Source of the DNA: Gnetum montanum
Lineage: Eukaryota; Streptophyta; Gnetopsida; Gnetales; Gnetaceae
NCBI GenBank assembly: GCA_015680685.1
Contig: MNCI01017890.1
Span: forward strand, 1,005,332 to 1,069,331
Direction of reading: 5' to 3'
DNA length: 64,000 bases
Below are positions 1 through 10,800 of the stretch, piece after piece. The position numbers were made by a program, and so were the translations under genes. The notes under the pieces were generated by a model that was given only the letters and a program-made list of their open reading frames with translations, was not told the DNA's origin and made no database searches. Position 1 is the stretch's first letter. Every line of letters begins with the position of its first letter.

Positions 1-1947
1 ATGACCTATGTTAGTAGCATGCGTGGTAGATGGTTCAAGTGTGTGTTCAGGAGCAGTTCTCTCATAGTTAACGGGAGCAATAGGTGGTCTACCTTGCTAT
101 CCCACATTGGTAGGTTAAGTCTCTACTACTGCTACTACTATTGCTTTAGCCTTTTCTTTATCTTTTTTAGTGTGTTGATTTTTAAAGGCTGAGTAAGTAA
201 GGTCATGGCTATTTTGGGCTGCCTCTTCTATGTTTTTAATCTATAAAAAAGCTTGTCTTAGAGTGCACACATTTAGATAGTATAGTTTTGATTTGACAAA
301 ATCGTTCATGGCTCCCTTAAGAATCGTAAGAAGGTATCTTTCTGGGATTGGCTCATGAAGTTCGTTGAGTGCGGCACTCCATCTTTGGATGAATTTTTGT
401 ACAAGTTCAAGCGGTGCTTGTTTTACCTGTATCAGACTATCCAAGGTTGCTTTAGATTTCAAGTTGTATTTAAACCTAGTAATGAACTAGTGTAAGAGAT
501 CCTCCAAAGAGGATATGGAGTTACGAGGAAAGGCTCAGTACCAGTCTAATGCTCTGTTAGTGAGGGACATGGTGAACACATGCAAGATTGCATTGGGCTA
601 GGCTTGAAGCAACAGGCATTCTAGTCTAAATGTGACTAGATGAACGTTGGGGTCTCCTTCCCTGTTGTATTTGGTTAGTTGAGGCAAAGAAACTCCTTTG
701 GGTAAGGTTAGTGGTATAACCGAAGAGCTAATAGGATCATCTTGGTAAAAGTATAATACTTTAAGCTCTTCGTTGTTAGCAGTTTTGAGGCATTTTACCT
801 CGTCGGTTAGTTCCTACATCATTTTTTTAGCTTCGACCTAGTCTTGGGCACTAGCTGAAGTGACAGGTAGGTTATGTTGTGTAGTATGCAAGTTAGATTA
901 TTGTACAATGGATGGGAAAGAAGAAAGTTGAGTGCTCGGAGATTGCACTTGTGGAATATTTACAGTGGGTGCTACTAAGGGCAGCATACCATAATGTGTA
1001 GGTTGTTGTTGTTGTTGTTGAGCGATAGGGGTGGGCCATTGGCTAATTATGGATTATGGAATAGATTGTTGTGACTGGACAACTAGGATGGGCCATTGCC
1101 CAACTATGGGTTGCAAAGGAAGACTTTGTACCTGGTGTTGTATTGGAGGAGCCAAAGGTGTGGTATGAACCTGCACTCATGGGATGAAGTGTGTAGATGT
1201 GGAGGCAAGTATGATGGAAGGCATCCCAATTACTTGGAACCTGAATGCAGATGCAGTGTTGGTTTGAGAAGGGAATGGTTGAGGTTGCATTGAAGATAGA
1301 GATGGTGATGTTCTGACCTGAGGGATAGTAGAGGTGGACAGGTCGAATAGAGAGGGGAAAGCAGGGGTGAAGGTTGAGGCTTCCTGTTGAGAAACAGGCG
1401 CCTGACTGCAGGTGGATGCATGAAGTGGGATAGTTTCTCCTAAGTAGGGATGGAGTAATGAATTAAATTGAGCATGAGGACTAAGTTTTTGGTATGAGTC
1501 CCCATGTTTGGATTGTGCGACAAAGTCATCCTCGTTGTCTTCGCGTTGGGGCTCTATGGCAGGTTGTCGTGGGGCTTGACTCCTTGCCATAAGGAGTTGG
1601 GAGATGAGTTTGTGGTGGTATTTAGAGAGTGGGATGATGTCATAGGGGGTAGAAATGAATTCATGACCTCCTTTCTTGATGATCTCATAGTGTCTCTTTA
1701 TGTCTAGTTCTGTTTGGTCGATGGCCAAGTTAGCCTGGATCTTAATGCATATAAAGTTGTATTACTCGGGGGTCAGAATTGTGAGTGAGGGATCTCTACC
1801 TTGTAGTCTTAGTGATCGGCGAGATGGCCCCTAGGGGTTAATCTCGTCATGAGCCACTATGGGTTCGGTCGCGGTCATTGGGTTTGAGACTGAGGCATCG
1901 ACGTTATAGGCAAGCAAGGCAGAGGTGTTGGTGTGCACAAGGTCCAT
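1..1947 (-). pseudogene. Tat-like Ty3/gypsy gag, decayed, runs off left edge
   Basis: This is a retrotransposon capsid (gag) reading frame. A start codon at 1947 opens a frame (MDLVHTNTSALLAY...) that I can follow to base 1 with about ten in-frame stops and no frameshift: the open pieces at 1947, 1728 and 462 share one phase. Its N-terminal half is proline/glutamine-rich and includes a Q6 run encoded by a TTG microsatellite at about 1003-1020. Between about 700 and 250 lies a Retrotrans_gag-type capsid domain, seen as GDPNVHLVTF, then ALDWY, then KLYYL. A related gag lies at 22.6-24.77 kb. Its primer-binding site and LTR lie upstream on the same strand (2679-2694, 2701 onward), so this is the 5' part of a minus-strand element cut by the window edge. 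The stops mean it is not functional. Confidence 0.8.
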
Positions 1948-2678
1948 TGTCAAAGTGTCTAGATGTAATAGTGTAAGAGAGAAAATAAATGGCTAAGTGT
2001 TAGAGAGATAAAATATGGTTAAGTATTGAACAACGTACAAAGGAATGCAGCATATAAAAATGTACTGTAGCATATGCACACCAGAAGTAGCATGCAAGGA
2101 GTTTCAAGAGGTACATCATATAATTAATGTGCACAACATATAAGGTAGGGTAAGGAGTAGTGTATGGTGCTAATGTTAAGAAAAATAGGGTGTGAACGCC
2201 AAAGGAGTGGTGTAATACGGTGTATGGTGTATGAACAGAAATGTTGAAATATAAATGAATGATGTTGCAGTGTTTGACCTGTAGAATAGCATCTAGACGC
2301 TGGATGGGGCATCTGGGTGAGAAAACTAAGTGCTAGACGCAGTGTCTGAGAAGAAAACTTAGATCTCGACACTGTGAATAGCGTCAAAAAAGAGAGATAA
2401 GGATGAGGAACACTATAAACAATGTATGAAACTAGCAAAGAGCGCAGGATGCTGTGGGCAGCATCTGGATCTAAGAAAGGAAGGTGTAGGACACTATGAT
2501 TTAAGCAGGAATGTGCCTGGAAAACTCTAAAACAACATCTGGACTGGAAAATAGGATTTATCAATAGGAAAAAATGCTTGAATGCTAGGAACAAGGCAAC
2601 ATAGGAATGTTGACAATCACAGTAGTGTGTGAATGCTAGATCTGGGATGCTAAGAGGCAGATCTAACAGAGAAATGGC
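1948..2678 (-). other. Untranslated leader of the minus-strand Tat-like element
   Basis: This is the stretch between the primer-binding site and gag. Around 1985-2035 it carries two or three copies of an AAATGGCTAAGTGT-like unit, the same unit that forms an array in the leader of the second minus-strand element (24806-25070). A 156-residue open frame here (2124-2594, minus) has low-complexity composition and no recognisable domain, so I do not call it a gene. Confidence 0.5.
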
Positions 2679-2694
2679 CCTACTTCTAGCATCA
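2679..2694 (-). other. Primer-binding site, minus-strand Tat-like element 1
   Basis: On the minus strand TGATGCTAGAAGTAGG lies six bases after a terminal CA, in the context ACAGTAAAT before it. Four other sites in the window (5001, 19809, 25270 minus, 46320) share the form TGGYRCTAGAAGGAGG. The TGG start fits pairing with the CCA end of a tRNA. I could not identify the tRNA. Confidence 0.65.
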
Positions 2695-3240
2695 ATTTAC
2701 TGTACCGTTTGAAATCATCGGTGAGATGCTAGAATGAATGGACACTGAGAGATCTATGGATGAAACAGTAAGACCTTGCCTTTGCCTGAGGGAAAGCTGG
2801 AAATTAATGAAGGCAAAGTGCCTTGAATGGTCTGCACGTAGATCAAACGAGGACCTCCCCTAGCGTATGCAATTGCGATGCGTTGGGTTATATGTAAATA
2901 AATGTAAAACTGAATGTAAACAAATGAAAATGAATGTAAACTATTTAAATAATGAATATAGGAAAAATAATGTAAAATACAAGAATCTGGGCAATAATGC
3001 AAACTATTTTTAATGTAAACAATTATTGATAATGCACTGGTCAGAACGCAGTTGCAGATTGGTCACAAGGCAGACATTTAGCCTTGATGGATGAGAACGG
3101 ATGCTGGGAAGATGCAAGTTTTGGATTGCAGGTGTATAGTGTCCAAGTTTGTATGAAGCCTAGCGTACGAGATTGATGCCCAGATTTCCTCAGTATGTGA
3201 GATTCAATTTTTCCAACATCGATCTAGTGCAGAAATAGGA

Positions 3241-3250
3241 TATTTATAGG
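3241..3250 (-). promoter_or_regulatory. TATA box of minus-strand LTR
   Basis: The minus strand reads CCTATAAATA. The two other Tat-type LTRs with recognisable promoters have near-identical boxes (19235-19246 plus, 26274-26284 minus), each 0.5-1 kb before the LTR end. This is a plausible core promoter by sequence only. Confidence 0.6.
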
Positions 3251-3808
3251 ATTTTGGGCATGAGATTCGGATCTAGGAGAAGATCAGTGGATGCAGGGTG
3301 AGAAAAATTTAGATCAGGTGATAGGTGTGTGCGTTGACTAGATGCATGAAATGTCACAATGTACAGTGTCTAGCATGACCAACTTTTACGCTAGTGTATG
3401 AAACTCATAGCGTATGAACTTGGCACGTTGAAAGAATTTGAAATTTACAAAAGAATCTTTATGTTACAACAAAGAATTATGTCTCTAGCCTCTAGATCTA
3501 TGCTCTGGTGTGTTGTTTTCTTCATCTGTGTGTCTTGGAAGGCTCTAGCATGTCTCGGCATTGGTGTCCAGCATCCAGCGTACGGGAATTCAGCATCACC
3601 AGTGCACACCCTGTATCATACACTGATCCATACGCTGCCATACACTGCTTAGTGTGTGCAACAAAAATAGTGCATTTTGAACCCAATTTTGACCTTTGAA
3701 TCCTATTCTAAAGGTAGATCTGCATGTTTGATTTCTGGAGGATTCTGCAGGACAAATTTGAGCCAATTTTACCTTGGATTTGATGCTATTTTGGATCACT
3801 TTGGGTTG

Positions 3809-4760
3809 CTTACGCTAGGCTTATGCTAGCCAGTGTAAGCCTCAGCGTGACCAAGTGAAATTACCATCTCTGAAGCTAGGTTCTATGTGATGATGCCTGT
3901 TTCTTGATGTCTGAGTGCTGCTTATCCTCCAGGGTGCTCCGAATGCTATCTTTTGACTAATTTTGATGTAGTTTTAGGCATGTTTTGTTTGGTTACACTG
4001 TTCATACGTTGTCCAGCATATGAAAAACTAACCCCAGCATAATCAAGTCAAAATGACACCTTTGAGGCTCAAATTTGGAGTGTTTGAAGCCTGTGAACAA
4101 GTAAAAGTGTTGTTGGTCCCTGTGGGTTGCTCTAGTGTTGAGGATGCTACCTAAAACTGCTTGTTTTGCCCTATTTTTGCTTGGTTATGTTGTGCTTACG
4201 CTGTGCAGTGTAAGCTTAGCGTATGAACTAAAGAATGCATTATTTGAGGGTCAATCTTTGTGTTTCTAGAGCTTCTAATCATACACAACTACTGCCTAGC
4301 CCTCAGGAGTGGAATCCATGTCAAAAGTTTTCCTTGAGATGCCTAAATTAGGCTATTTTATCTTGGTCAAGATGTGCATATGCTGTGTAGTGTATGAAAA
4401 TGTAGCTCCAGCGTAATCAATTGAAAATACCTCATTTAAGACCCAAATTTTAATTTTCTAGAGGTTAGGAGCTACTGGGGACCTTGTTGAAGGTCATGGA
4501 ACATCCTTGTACTTAACTTCAGCCTATTTTGACTCAGGTTTGGGGCTCCAAAAGTTTGTTACACTGATCCTTACGCTGTGCAGCGTAAGCCACAGCGTAA
4601 CCAAAGTGTACTTAGCCAAAACTAAGCATTCTGAACCCAAAAATTTTGATTCTGGATGTTGGAAGTTGGTGGAATCTTCTGTGGACCCTAGGGGAACCTT
4701 GCCTATTGAATTGTGAACCATCGGGGTCTATTTCAGAGGCCTCCAAGTTTGGTCATGCTG
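3809..4760 (-). repeat. ~190-bp degenerate tandem repeats in LTR U3
   Basis: At least five diverged units begin near 3809, 4003, 4195, 4376 and 4570, each opening with an imperfect palindrome. The clearest is at 4570-4589: CTTACGCTG, a TG spacer, then CAGCGTAAG. Each palindrome is followed about 5-15 bp later by another CAGCGTAA-like half (for example 4593-4601). A weaker earlier unit may lie around 3560-3660. The array is upstream of the minus-strand TATA box at 3241-3250, so it sits where U3 enhancers would be. Confidence 0.65.
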
Positions 4761-4844
4761 TATTCATGCTTGGGTAACTCCATGACTTAGCTTGAATCTT
4801 GTTTGAAAGTGCTAGGCTAAACTTTTGTGGTGTTTTCACTTGGT

Positions 4845-4994
4845 TGATTTGTGTGCAGACCATTCAAGGCACTCTACCTTTGTTTCCTTTTCCAGCTTTC
4901 CCTCATGTAAATGTAGAGTTAGCTTTGTCTACCTGACGATCTTTCAGTGTTTTTTTGCCCTTCTAGCCTTACATCGACAATTTAGGTCAGTACA
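4845..4994 (+). repeat. Plus-strand Tat-type LTR 3' end fragment
   Basis: From about 4845 this matches the last part of the LTR at 19.65-19.80 kb, including the GACCATTCAAGGCACTCTACC block and the ACAGTAAAT boundary before the primer-binding site. No TATA box or U3 of the same orientation precedes it, so only the LTR end seems to be present. It lies tail to tail with the minus-strand LTR at 2701-4800. Confidence 0.6.
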
Positions 4995-5000
4995 GTAAAT

Positions 5001-5016
5001 TGGCACTAGAAGGAAG
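5001..5016 (+). other. Primer-binding site, plus-strand Tat-like element
   Basis: TGGCACTAGAAGGAAG begins six bases after the CA at 4993-4994. The leader that follows, up to about 5070 (GTTGACCACGCTACCTATCT), is almost the same as that after the site at 19809. This marks the 5' start of the element that I think includes the pol at 13.2-16.6 kb. Confidence 0.65.
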
Positions 5017-5084
5017 TCTACCTTATTTGTTGTTTGTCGAAATGTTGACCACGCTACCTATCTAAATGCTGCACAAACTACCAA

Positions 5085-5360
5085 ATGTCTGAAATGATGT
5101 TAAACTATGAAATTTCTGAAATGACATTAAACTACCAATCATCTGGTATAACATTAAATTGCCAATAAACGTCTGCAATGACATTAAACTCGCCACGTTC
5201 AAAAATGATCATTTCCTCTTAAAAATTTTTGAAACCATTACTACTTTTGGCCCACTACGGCATAAAAATGGTAATCCTTCTATCTTTAACAATAGATGCA
5301 ATAGTCCATCATGACTTTAAACTGATGTACCTAGCCCGAAATGGCTTTAAACTAGAGTCA
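5085..5360 (+). repeat. ATGAC-TTAAACTG motif cluster A
   Basis: Repeated short units of the form GAAATGACATTAAACTACCA are spaced 25-40 bp apart, with later diverged copies such as CCATCATGACTTTAAACTGA near 5308. The same motif recurs at 12990-13070 and 16680-17045 on the plus strand and on the minus strand at about 20.67-20.87, 21.05, 22.58-22.64 and 24.08-24.14 kb. It always points in the sense direction of the element that holds it. Confidence 0.6.
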
Positions 5361-5741
5361 AAAAGTTACAGATTCACAAACTCCCATCATTTTACATTGA
5401 ATTTTTGTTTATAAGTCACAAGTTATAATTTAGATTCGTGCATGGTTGTTGCCTTCTTCTTCAAATATTTACCTTACATTTCGCTTTACATTTTAGAAAT
5501 TTATGTTGCATTTAGTTACATGCATATGTTCACGATATACTTGAGAAAATAAGAAAAACAATGAAAAACATGAAAAATAACAAAAAAATATGTATATATA
5601 CATAGAACATCAAAGTAACGAAGGAATGCAACCATTTTATACCACAATTAAATCTAGGTCATTACACTAGTCTTTATACATTCCATCAAACATCCAAAAA
5701 TCTAAAAACATTTAATGACCTAAGTCTGATTAATGTAAAGC

Positions 5742-8700
5742 TCATGGAGGGGGCTGATCCCCAAGATCCTCTTCATCATCCGCTCCTGCTCCACTAGGGC
5801 TAGCTCCATCATTAACATGTCCCTACAAATAGAAAAGAAAAACAAAACAAAATAGGTAAGAGTAGTAAAGCAAATCATAAACACAGAAATCAGAAAAATA
5901 GTAACACTAACAATGAAAACAATAAAACCATACAAAAAATAAATGCCACAATAAAACACTCACAAGTGAAGAAGGCCCTAAGTTGGTCTCCAAATGCCGT
6001 AGAATCTCCTTGTCAAGCACATTTGCCCAATCCTCCTCCAAGCCAAGTTCAATGCTAGCGAGTGTTTTGCCCTTGTCCACCAAGGTCAAAGTAGGGCACC
6101 CAAGAGAGAACACACCTATCGCAATCTCCCCAAAGGGGGTCGTAATTGTTCTCTCAGGAGATCCCTCCATCTTGGTGCACTCAGCAAAAATATCATAAGC
6201 AACCCACAAACCTAATTCATCAATGAACATCTCCATCCAATGATGTTCAATTGACCCTTCCCTTAACCATTTCTTCTACTGATGCTTCTGGTCCTTTTGG
6301 TCTTGGCCCAATTTCTGTACTTTGGCAGCAAAGGATTTCCAATCTTGACATTTCCTATTCAGCAAATCTATCTATGCCCTTTGTTCTACTAAGTCCTGTG
6401 TCACCTACACTTTGTTATTCAAAATCATCCAATAACGCATGTAGGTGATTTTGGATGAGCACCATGTGCTATCACCAGATAACCTAGCAATGGCAAAGTC
6501 ATAACAGGATTAGAGAACCCTCTTCTCATCTCTCTCTTTTACTAGTATCTCCTTCAATGAGTGAACCTTGTCTCATAGATACTCAATCAAACTCCTTGAA
6601 GTCCAAACTGACTTGGGATTCTATATGACGCAACCAGAAACTACATCGTAAATCTTTCTTGGGACCTACTCAATATTCTCTAGAAATTTAACATGGACAT
6701 CAATATGAGTAGCATTAGAAGGATCCCACTAGAGCTTGGTGCTTGCAAGTGCAAATGCCTCCCACATGAATCAATCATGATCAACAATGAGCACAAAGAA
6801 ACACAAATAGAACCAGACACTTAGCATGACATGTAATGTACACATACCTAGTTCTGGATGAGCTTCTTGTAGACAAACAATCACATCATTAACAATGCCT
6901 ATAAAAAAATCCATTTTGCTAGGCATCTCAGGCCATGGCCTTAACAGGTTAGTTAATGTGGGACAAGTAGGGGAGGCCTCCTCAATTAGGGCCTGTGATC
7001 CTAACACCTTGGCCCAGGGTGTATGTGCCTCAGAAATTTCAGCATCTACCTCTAATAATCAAGATAATTAAGAATAACACACAAAAATTAAAAGACATAG
7101 AATAAGGATTAAGCTAAAGGGAACATACCAAGAAGCCCTTCATTGTTTAGCTTAGGCGAATCACCAAGCTACAAAGATCCATCAAAGAAACCATCGAAGA
7201 CATCTCTTTCATCACTTGAATGCCTAAGTGCATCCAAGGCCTTCGCAAGCTTTGTCCCCACATTGCTTGTCACATCCTCCTCTTGTGGGGCAAGAATTTC
7301 TTCTTCCTCGATTGTTTCTTTTTTTTCTTTTCCTTTCCCCTCAAGTACTAGAGCCATGATCTCTCTCTCCCTTTCTGGACTTTCCTCTGAAATAACACCA
7401 GAATCTTAGAGTTAGTATGACATAGTACATAAGTACATCCAATAACATATAAACCAAAAGGCAAAAAAATAATAAATATATAACAATAAAATAAACTACT
7501 TACCCTCCACTAGTAGTACAAACCGAATTCTCTTTACTCTTGTTGGCATCACATCTGGAGCAGGTTTCCTTGGGTGTTCTTTCCTCTTCACCTTTGTCTT
7601 GGACTTTCCAATAGTCTCACCAATAAAACGTTCAGCCCTTTTAGTAGATGTGCATAGCCTAGGCAGTTCCAAATTCAAGCTATCATGGGAATGATGGAAA
7701 CATCTAGCTGCACCCCCAGTTGTGACTAATACTGACTCCTTAATGTCCTCCAGTGAGTCCGGGGATCTAGTGGTGCTGTATAAGTGGTGAATCCAAGGGT
7801 AGGATAGTTGTGAACGGTCTCTCAAAATGTGACAGTTATCCTCATGAAGTACTAGGAATTCAGCGAACCTACGCAGGTACCCTGCAAAGAAGGCAAAGGT
7901 GAAGTGGAATTTTGCATGGATGCTAGAACGTAACCTGATGATCTTCCCACGAAGGATAGATCCCAGAAATTGTGCCCAATTGTATTGCATGCCTATCTCT
8001 AAAGTTGCACAAATCACATGCGCAGACTTAATCCCAAGGTTTCTTCCTTGACAAAGAGATTTGGAAAATGTCCGTGCCCAAAAGAGAGGATACAGGAAGT
8101 TCACCTCCATTGATCGGGTATCCTCTCACATAGCAAATCCCTTAGAGCCCTTAGACACACCTAACCACTACTCAAGCTCCCTTATGACCTATCTGTCTTT
8201 AGTTGCTTTATCTACAACTACTGTTGCACCATTCATGGGAACGCCAAAAAGATCGGAAAGAAAATCAGTGGTTAAGTGGAATGATAACTTTACTCCTCGA
8301 ACCTGTGTGGTAAAATGAGAAGCATCACCACTGAAAGAGTCAACAATGGTAACCATTTCAGCAATTGGAATTCTAGGAGTCAAGGCTGTAAATAGGTCCA
8401 TCAAACCTGCCTAGGTGAGGGCGCTGATGATCAAATCAAAAGCTTGCTTATGTAACCATTTTTGTGATTTCTCTACCTCCCCGTACTTTGTAAAAAGTGC
8501 GGCCTCAGTGCACCCTGTTGTAATGGTAACTTCTTCAATGGGGATGGCTACTATAAAAGAAAAATATAGAGAGAAAATTTAGAAAAGGAACATGACACAC
8601 AATGATGCAACAAAAAAGGAAAATGAATTCTAAGGTGCGGTCACTTACCATCTCTAACTAGTGTAGGCGAGTGGGTGCAGGATCAATCCTTTGAGGAAAA

Positions 8701-10311
8701 ATTGGCCAATTAGAAGACCAATCCTTATGTAACCAACTACACACTTGGCAGCACTCAAAGGCTCTTGAAAACTACTTATGGTAGTCCACTATAGCCACTT
8801 TTATCTGGTTCATTACTGCGGCATGAAGAATGGGGCCAACCATAAATGTCTCTAACGCTATACGTGCTAAAGCAAGTCCACCACCATCATCGCTCATCCC
8901 ATTCTCCTCAAAATGGGTCCTGCATAGGAAAACAACATTTACATTTAGATGATGACATAAAATTCAAAAATGAAATCAAAAATGTAAATTAAGACTCAAG
9001 AAAGCATACCTATCCACTTTATATACTATCCTAGGTGGGTTCTGAAATAAAGTATGCACATGAAGGGCTAAGAAAAGTGTGTTGCTGCTATTGTAATGAC
9101 TATAGGTAGGTAGCTCCCACACACATGTCAAGGGATGAGTAGATCTAGAACCCTCAACAGGGCCTCCCTCAACTCTAAAATGTCCCTCATCGATATCAAT
9201 GATAAAGGCAAGCATGTCTTATGTAGACCCAGTTAACATGGTCTCAATAATATCATGAGCCATCTATTCACTTAGGTGAGACCATATAACCACATTAAAG
9301 TTTTGTAGAATAAATGACAAAAACAAACTAACATCGAGATGGAACCATATCACATGGGGCCTGATTCGCATGTCATAGGAAGGTGTGTTTGGCCCAAAGG
9401 GGCCAAACCAAGCAAGTATGCTAACAAGCTCAATTACAAGGAGAGAAGATTTAGGTCCCCTACATACAACCGAAACATTGGGTAAGTAAAAAATCCAAGT
9501 ACTAACGATAGGTCAACATCACATAAACAAATACTGCACCCCATGAGACAAGAACACCAATATCTATTTAGTGTATCTGACACTCACTGGGGTACATTAA
9601 AATCCACTTCACAATAATTCATGGAACATAAACATTTACTCAAGCAAGGTTTAAATCATGAATCTCAGGAAAAATAATAAATAGTATAAACAACATAAAT
9701 ATAGAAATCAATAAATAACAAACATCCTGGAAAATTACTTTACACTTTCAAGCCATGATCAAAAGAAAAAAAATTGATGCTAAAGTTTCCCCAAATGACA
9801 CAGCTCACGCTGCAACCAAATTGAAAACTAGTCTTTCCTACTAACTCTCCCTTCTCCTAGGATTACGCTAAGAAAACCAAAAATCCTATGGCCTAGGACA
9901 CCATAAAAAACCCAAAAATCCATAGCTCGCATTGCCCTTGCCCTAAGCCCAAAAAGTGAAAACCCCAAAAATCTGAGAAAACCCCAAAACGCACATCACA
10001 AGAAGCACTAAAAAGCTCATGCTGGGCTACATATCCTAGCACTCATGCCCCAAATTTACATTCATGCCACTCACGTTGATGCCACAAGTCTAGAAATCCC
10101 AAAATCACAGCCACAAAATCTTACCCTAGGTAATGCTGCTGGAGGAAAAATAGGAGGGGAAATAAACTTACCTGTGCAAAGCCTTCTTCCACGTTGGAAT
10201 CCTGGCTTGGGGGAGATGTTGGAGAAGCTCTTCACTCTTCTCCATGAATGCCAGAGCTACTTGCCTCTTTCCCTTATCCCTGCTTGCCTTCCCTCTACCC
10301 TTGTCCTTCAT
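5742..10311 (-). pseudogene. Spliced antisense pseudogene: FCP1/NIF phosphatase-like region fused to a retrotransposon-associated domain
   Basis: Eight exons are readable: 10311-10172 (ATG at 10311; basic, MKDKGRGKAS...), 9459-9010, 8919-8649, 8550-7504, 7386-7129, 7051-6848, about 6765-5964, and 5822-5742 (ends DLGDQPPP, TGA at 5742-5744). Most introns have GT-AG ends. Phase agrees at junctions 1/2, 2/3, 5/6 and 7/8, disagrees by one base at 3/4 and 4/5, and is unclear at 6/7. Exon 2 resembles FCP1/NIF-type HAD phosphatases: LVIELVSIL at motif I, RPHV, FNVVIWS, YNSSNTLF, then NPP. The catalytic Asp is Glu and the DDSP motif is absent, so it would be inactive. Exon 4 has VRGVKLSF and FLSDLFGVP, shared with the ORF at 48.4-51.2 kb; exon 7 is coiled-coil-like. 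About sixteen in-frame stops make it a pseudogene. It lies antisense to the plus-strand element. Domain naming is by eye. Confidence 0.72.
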
Positions 10312-10799
10312 GCTTACTCACACTAATGCTAACGCTAATGCCTCGGCTCAAGCTACCTGCACTGTAGCTCATGTTGTTGTGCAAATTTCCAGGAACTCAC
10401 GCTAACAGAAATGGCACCTTCTACTCCAAAAATTTCCTTTTCTATCCCTCCTAGTATTTTCAATTTAATTTAATTTAATTTATTACCTTTTTCTTTGTTT
10501 CCTCTTTTTATTCTAATTTTACTCTACCGTGTTTACATGTTATTGTTTATGTCATCTTTGCCTTGTGCTTGCTCAATTTTCCTTATTATTCTAGCCTCTG
10601 GAGAGGAGGTCCAAAAAATTCTTATGAAAAGGAGGAGAAAAGTGCAGAAAAATCAACAACAAGAATAAATAAATTTATATAAACATATGGAAATACGTAA
10701 TGATGTGGGTGAAAATTTATAAGAGTTTAAAATCCCCAAGATCTTATTTTTCACTCAAAAATTTAAAATTTAAAATTTAAAAATGGTGCATATACTCAC
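8626..10799. repeat. Copy 1 of an exact 2174-bp direct duplication
   Basis: The same 2174 bases recur at 10801-12974, offset by 2175, separated by a single N at 10800. I saw no mismatch in the rows compared, and both copies contain the same open frames (for example 8976-9215 and 11151-11390). Neighbouring old repeats are strongly diverged, so exact identity ending at an N argues for a contig overlap that was not merged. Confidence 0.95.
9010..9459 (-). pseudogene. Exon 2 of the antisense pseudogene: FCP1/NIF (HAD) phosphatase-like
   Basis: This 450-bp exon is bounded by an acceptor (GTATGTAG before 9459) and a donor (GTATGC after 9010). It encodes about 150 residues with two stops (after HLSE and after TGST). 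The order of conserved pieces fits plant small CTD-phosphatase-like proteins: a hydrophobic strand at motif I, RPHV followed by FILQNFNVVIWS, an acidic stretch (IIDIDEGHF), HPLTCVWE, YNSSNTLF, LFQNPP. The family's DDSP after the SNTLL strand reads LALHV here. It splices in phase with the exons on both sides. Confidence 0.6.
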
Positions 10800-10800
10800 N
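10800..10800. other. Assembly gap (one N)
   Basis: A single N marks the junction between the two identical 2174-bp copies. Confidence 0.95.

Larger units (their letters stand above)
2701..4800 (-). repeat. LTR of minus-strand Tat-like element 1
   Basis: The inner end (terminal CA, minus strand, at 2701-2702) sits next to the primer-binding site. A conserved block containing GACCATTCAAGGCAC (minus, about 2815-2835) recurs at the end of every Tat-type LTR here (about 4861, 19667, 46208 plus; about 25412 minus). A TATA box lies at 3241-3250, putting the transcription start about 500 bp before the LTR end. The U3 part above 3250 carries ~190-bp tandem repeats. The outer boundary near 4800 is uncertain, because a plus-strand LTR fragment abuts it. 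Confidence 0.55.

Noticed and set aside
2124-2594. 156-residue minus-strand ORF as a gene
   Set aside because: Low-complexity composition, no domain, and it lies in the untranslated leader between primer-binding site and gag.
10045-10326. 93-residue plus-strand ORF (and its copy at 12220-12501) as a gene
   Set aside because: It is the opposite strand of exon 1 and intron 1 of the minus-strand pseudogene, which has start codon, splice site and phase support.
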